Below, piece by piece: positions 7,328 through 9,175 of a stretch of 9,175 bases of DNA. Each line of letters starts with the position of its first letter. Position 1 is the first letter of the stretch. Source of the stretch: Candidatus Huberarchaeum crystalense (lineage in GTDB: Archaea; Huberarchaeota; Huberarchaeia; Huberarchaeales; Huberarchaeaceae); contig PFSX01000021.1 of NCBI GenBank assembly GCA_002789275.1, forward strand, positions 1 through 9,175. Direction: 5' to 3'. The translations under genes were made by a program, and so were the position numbers. Below the pieces are notes generated by a model, which made no database searches, was not told the origin of the DNA, and worked only from the letters and a program-made list of their open reading frames with translations.

Positions 7328-7485
7328 TTAAATATTGCTAAACAAATCTTATATTTGAATATTGTTATATAACTCTGTATTTAAATATTGCTAAACAAAT
7401 CTTATATTTAAATATTATTATAACAACTCTGTATTTAAATATTGCTAAACAAATCTTATATTTAAATATTGCTATTAACTATTTT
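7328..7485. repeat. AT-rich tandem repeats between aIF2 gamma and PolB
   Basis: There are three consecutive units: 7328-7380 (53 bp), 7381-7434 (54 bp) and 7435-7485 (about 51 bp, diverging at the end). The conserved core is TTAAATATTGCTAAACAAAT followed by CTTATATTT. Each unit holds two copies of a TATTTAAATATT-like word, giving six at spacings of roughly 23-28 bp. The 12-bp palindrome ATATTTAAATAT occurs at 7404-7415 and 7458-7469, with a one-base variant at 7351-7362. The repeats fill most of the 204-bp gap ahead of the PolB gene. They could be stacked promoter elements, protein-binding iterons or a DNA-unwinding region; none is proven. The remainder of the gap (7297-7327 and 7486-7500) shows nothing but A-rich sequence. 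Confidence 0.85.
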
Positions 7486-7500
7486 CTGCCTAAAAAAAAT

Positions 7501-9000
7501 ATGCAACAAACAATAAATATTAGTGAAAACACATCTCTTAACCTAAAACATGAAGAAAGACCAAAAGAATTGTTAAAACTTAATTCTGCTCTGCTGATCA
7601 AAGTAGAGCGCGCAGACACAAATTTTGGCAGATATTTTGTTATTTACTTGCGGCACAAGAACAAGAAATACGCTTTTTCTATCAAGAAAGATTATTATTC
7701 TCACAACGAGTTTTTATTAAAAGAAAAATTGAGGTTATTTGATTATGTTGATGTAGAATATTATGATGAAGATGAGTGTGATGGGGGCATTCCTATTTTC
7801 AAAACCAAAGAAAAGATTTTTTTACTCAAATTAATAAAAACAGCAGAAACAAAAGGTGATGAAAAAATAGTGGTTGCTGCTTTTGATTTAGAAACAGATG
7901 TTAATGAAGAAAGCGAGGAGTTTGTGTTTGATATAAAAAACCAAATATTATGCATTTCATATTGCGATTCTAACAAAACATCAAAAGTTTTGTATTGGGC
8001 TCCAGAAAAATTAGAAGAAAAATATGATGAAAATAGTTTTGAATATTATAATACAGAGAGAGAGTTGATCTTGGGCTTTTTAAAATTAGTTGGAGAAAAA
8101 ATGCCAGATATACTTGTATCTCACAACGGGTATAATTTTGATGTAATTTTTTTATGGGCGCGCGCAATGTTTCTTGAAGTTCCACTTCTTTTCGGTCCAT
8201 CAGACAAGGGATTGTATTGGAGAGAAGGATATCCTCAAAAAAAGATAACTTCTGATGAGCAGAGTTTGAGAATTTTGAAACAAATCACAGACAAAAAAAC
8301 AAACAATATAAAATCCCCCATAATAGAATATAACTACAAAGCGGGCATCATTTCTTATGAAGATATTGCATTTATTTTTAAAGAGTTTGTGGACAGAGGA
8401 AACATAATATACAATATAAAAAGTTATTATTTGCTTGATACGCTTTTGATTGCACGCCGCGAATTATATTATTTACTTGAAACATTTGAAATCCAAAACT
8501 TTAAGCTTGATACTTTGAGCAAATATTTTTTTAAAGAAGGAAAAGATGGTGTTGAAGGAAGCAAAATAGGTGTTTATTGGAGAAAGGGAGGGGAAAAATT
8601 GCGCGAACTTTTGCTTTATAATTTGCAAGATTCTGCTCTTAATTTAAAAATAGCACAATTGCATCTTTTTGTTCCATATTATTGTGCACTTTCCCAAAAA
8701 ATCAATGATTATCCTGAAAGTATTTCTTTTTATAATGCGCGCGCAAACACATCACTTTACAAATCTTTAATTAGAAATAAGGCAATTGAGACAAATATTA
8801 GAATTCCGGGTAATTCTAAAGAAAAAGCTCAATTTGCGCAGAGTGCAAACGAGCCCAATAATGATAAAATAATGAGTAGAAAGGATTTTTTTAATGAAGC
8901 AATAGGAGACGCAGACATTAAATTAAAAATTGAGGAAATAAAAACTTTAAGAAAAGAGTTTGCAGATCAAATGCTAAAAATAGGAAAATATATTTGTTAA
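7501..9000 (+). CDS. polB: Family B DNA polymerase, N-terminal and 3'-5' exonuclease part only
   Basis: A 499-residue protein matching the first part of archaeal PolB. Residues 1 to about 125 are the N-terminal domain. The proofreading exonuclease follows, with Exo I FDLET (D129, E131), Exo II SHNGYNFD (207-214, D214) and Exo III YNLQD (Y373, D377). All four acidic residues are present, so nuclease activity is plausible. The distance between Exo II and Exo III is about 60 residues longer than in Pyrococcus PolB, with the extra sequence around 240-305. After the exonuclease, SISFYNARANTSLYKSL (407-423) resembles the helix before the palm. The protein then ends in a charged helical tail (about 470-499) and TAA. 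The palm motifs DxxSLYPS and DTD are absent, and no continuation is visible downstream in any frame. It could be half of a split polymerase or a stand-alone exonuclease. Its start follows the AT-rich tandem repeats. Confidence 0.87.
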   Translation: MQQTINISENTSLNLKHEERPKELLKLNSALLIKVERADTNFGRYFVIYLRHKNKKYAFSIKKDYYSHNEFLLKEKLRLFDYVDVEYYDEDECDGGIPIFKTKEKIFLLKLIKTAETKGDEKIVVAAFDLETDVNEESEEFVFDIKNQILCISYCDSNKTSKVLYWAPEKLEEKYDENSFEYYNTERELILGFLKLVGEKMPDILVSHNGYNFDVIFLWARAMFLEVPLLFGPSDKGLYWREGYPQKKITSDEQSLRILKQITDKKTNNIKSPIIEYNYKAGIISYEDIAFIFKEFVDRGNIIYNIKSYYLLDTLLIARRELYYLLETFEIQNFKLDTLSKYFFKEGKDGVEGSKIGVYWRKGGEKLRELLLYNLQDSALNLKIAQLHLFVPYYCALSQKINDYPESISFYNARANTSLYKSLIRNKAIETNIRIPGNSKEKAQFAQSANEPNNDKIMSRKDFFNEAIGDADIKLKIEEIKTLRKEFADQMLKIGKYIC

Positions 9001-9078
9001 ACAGGTTTGAGAAATATAATTTGACACCCCAACATTTTGATAAACAACACAGCAAATTCAAATAAAAACAAATATAAA

Positions 9079-9175
9079 TTATATAACTTCACATCCCTCT
9101 AAAATTTTTTCCGCGTCTTCTTCTATATTAAATTTGTTAAATATTGTCCATCTGTCCCTGACTTTTGGTGCAAAT
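9079..9175 (-). CDS. C-terminal end of an unidentified gene (partial)
   Basis: The minus strand has an open frame entering from the window edge and ending at TAA (9079-9081). It gives 31 residues beginning FAPKVRDRW and ending EKILEGCEVI. The other two minus frames are closed by stops within 52 bases of the edge, which favours this one. It would be convergent with the PolB gene, leaving 78 bp (9001-9078) in which I see nothing but AT-rich sequence. I do not recognise the family; the tail looks helical and acidic. It is too short to assign a function. Confidence 0.45.
   Translation of the reverse strand, partial: FAPKVRDRWTIFNKFNIEEDAEKILEGCEVI

Larger units (their letters stand above)
537..8744. 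repeat. Dispersed over-represented hexamer GCGCGC
   Basis: GCGCGC occurs at 13 loci: 537, 1356, 3154, 3311, 3797, 4638, 5026, 5573, 6223, 6996, 7608, 8158 and 8737. At 5573, 8158 and 8737 it extends to the octamer GCGCGCGC. Base composition predicts roughly 0.1 occurrences in a window this long. All 13 are inside genes, on both coding strands, and fall in all three codon phases, for example GCG-CGC for Ala-Arg, TGC-GCG-C for Cys-Ala and GAG-CGC-GC for Glu-Arg-Ala. The coordinates span the first to last site; this is not a continuous element. Confidence 0.8.

Noticed and set aside
7328..7485. Possible CRISPR array.
   Set aside because: The units abut one another with no unique spacers, are extremely AT-rich, number only three, and have no cas genes nearby.

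Overview
This AT-rich window (GC about 30% by eye) comes from an anaerobic archaeon. The archaeal assignment rests on translation factors aIF5A (hypusine loop) and aIF2 gamma, on a B-family DNA polymerase segment, and on a TyrA-AroQ-PheA fusion like the one known from Archaeoglobus. Genes lack clear Shine-Dalgarno sites, and two have TATA-like boxes at the distance expected for leaderless mRNAs. The shortened aIF2 gamma and the incomplete PolB suggest a reduced-genome lineage such as a DPANN archaeon. That placement is inference.

Layout. Positions 45-2183 (minus) encode the anaerobic ribonucleotide reductase NrdD. A 221-bp divergent intergenic region with nested inverted repeats follows, then aIF5A (2405-2806, plus). 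The 3' end of the aIF5A gene, including its stop codon, is repeated nearly three times with a 57-bp period. Positions 6099-2973 (minus) form a probable two-gene phenylalanine/tyrosine operon: a trifunctional prephenate dehydrogenase-chorismate mutase-prephenate dehydratase, then a class I aminotransferase that can supply the last step. Only 18 bp away, on the plus strand, is a divergent aIF2 gamma gene (6118-7296) that lacks the usual zinc knuckle. A 204-bp intergenic region with three AT-rich tandem repeats leads to a 499-residue protein (7501-9000). It holds the N-terminal and 3'-5' exonuclease domains of a family B polymerase but ends before the palm domain. The window closes with the C-terminus of an unidentified minus-strand gene.

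Functionally the window mixes housekeeping roles: dNTP supply, translation initiation and elongation, aromatic amino acid synthesis, and DNA replication or proofreading. No mobile element, CRISPR array, tRNA or rRNA was seen.

The most unusual signals are (1) the hexamer GCGCGC at 13 loci in about 9.2 kb of AT-rich DNA, in all three codon phases, (2) the PolB exonuclease half standing alone, (3) the stop-containing tandem repeat at the end of the aIF5A gene, and (4) the loss of conserved elements in aIF2 gamma.
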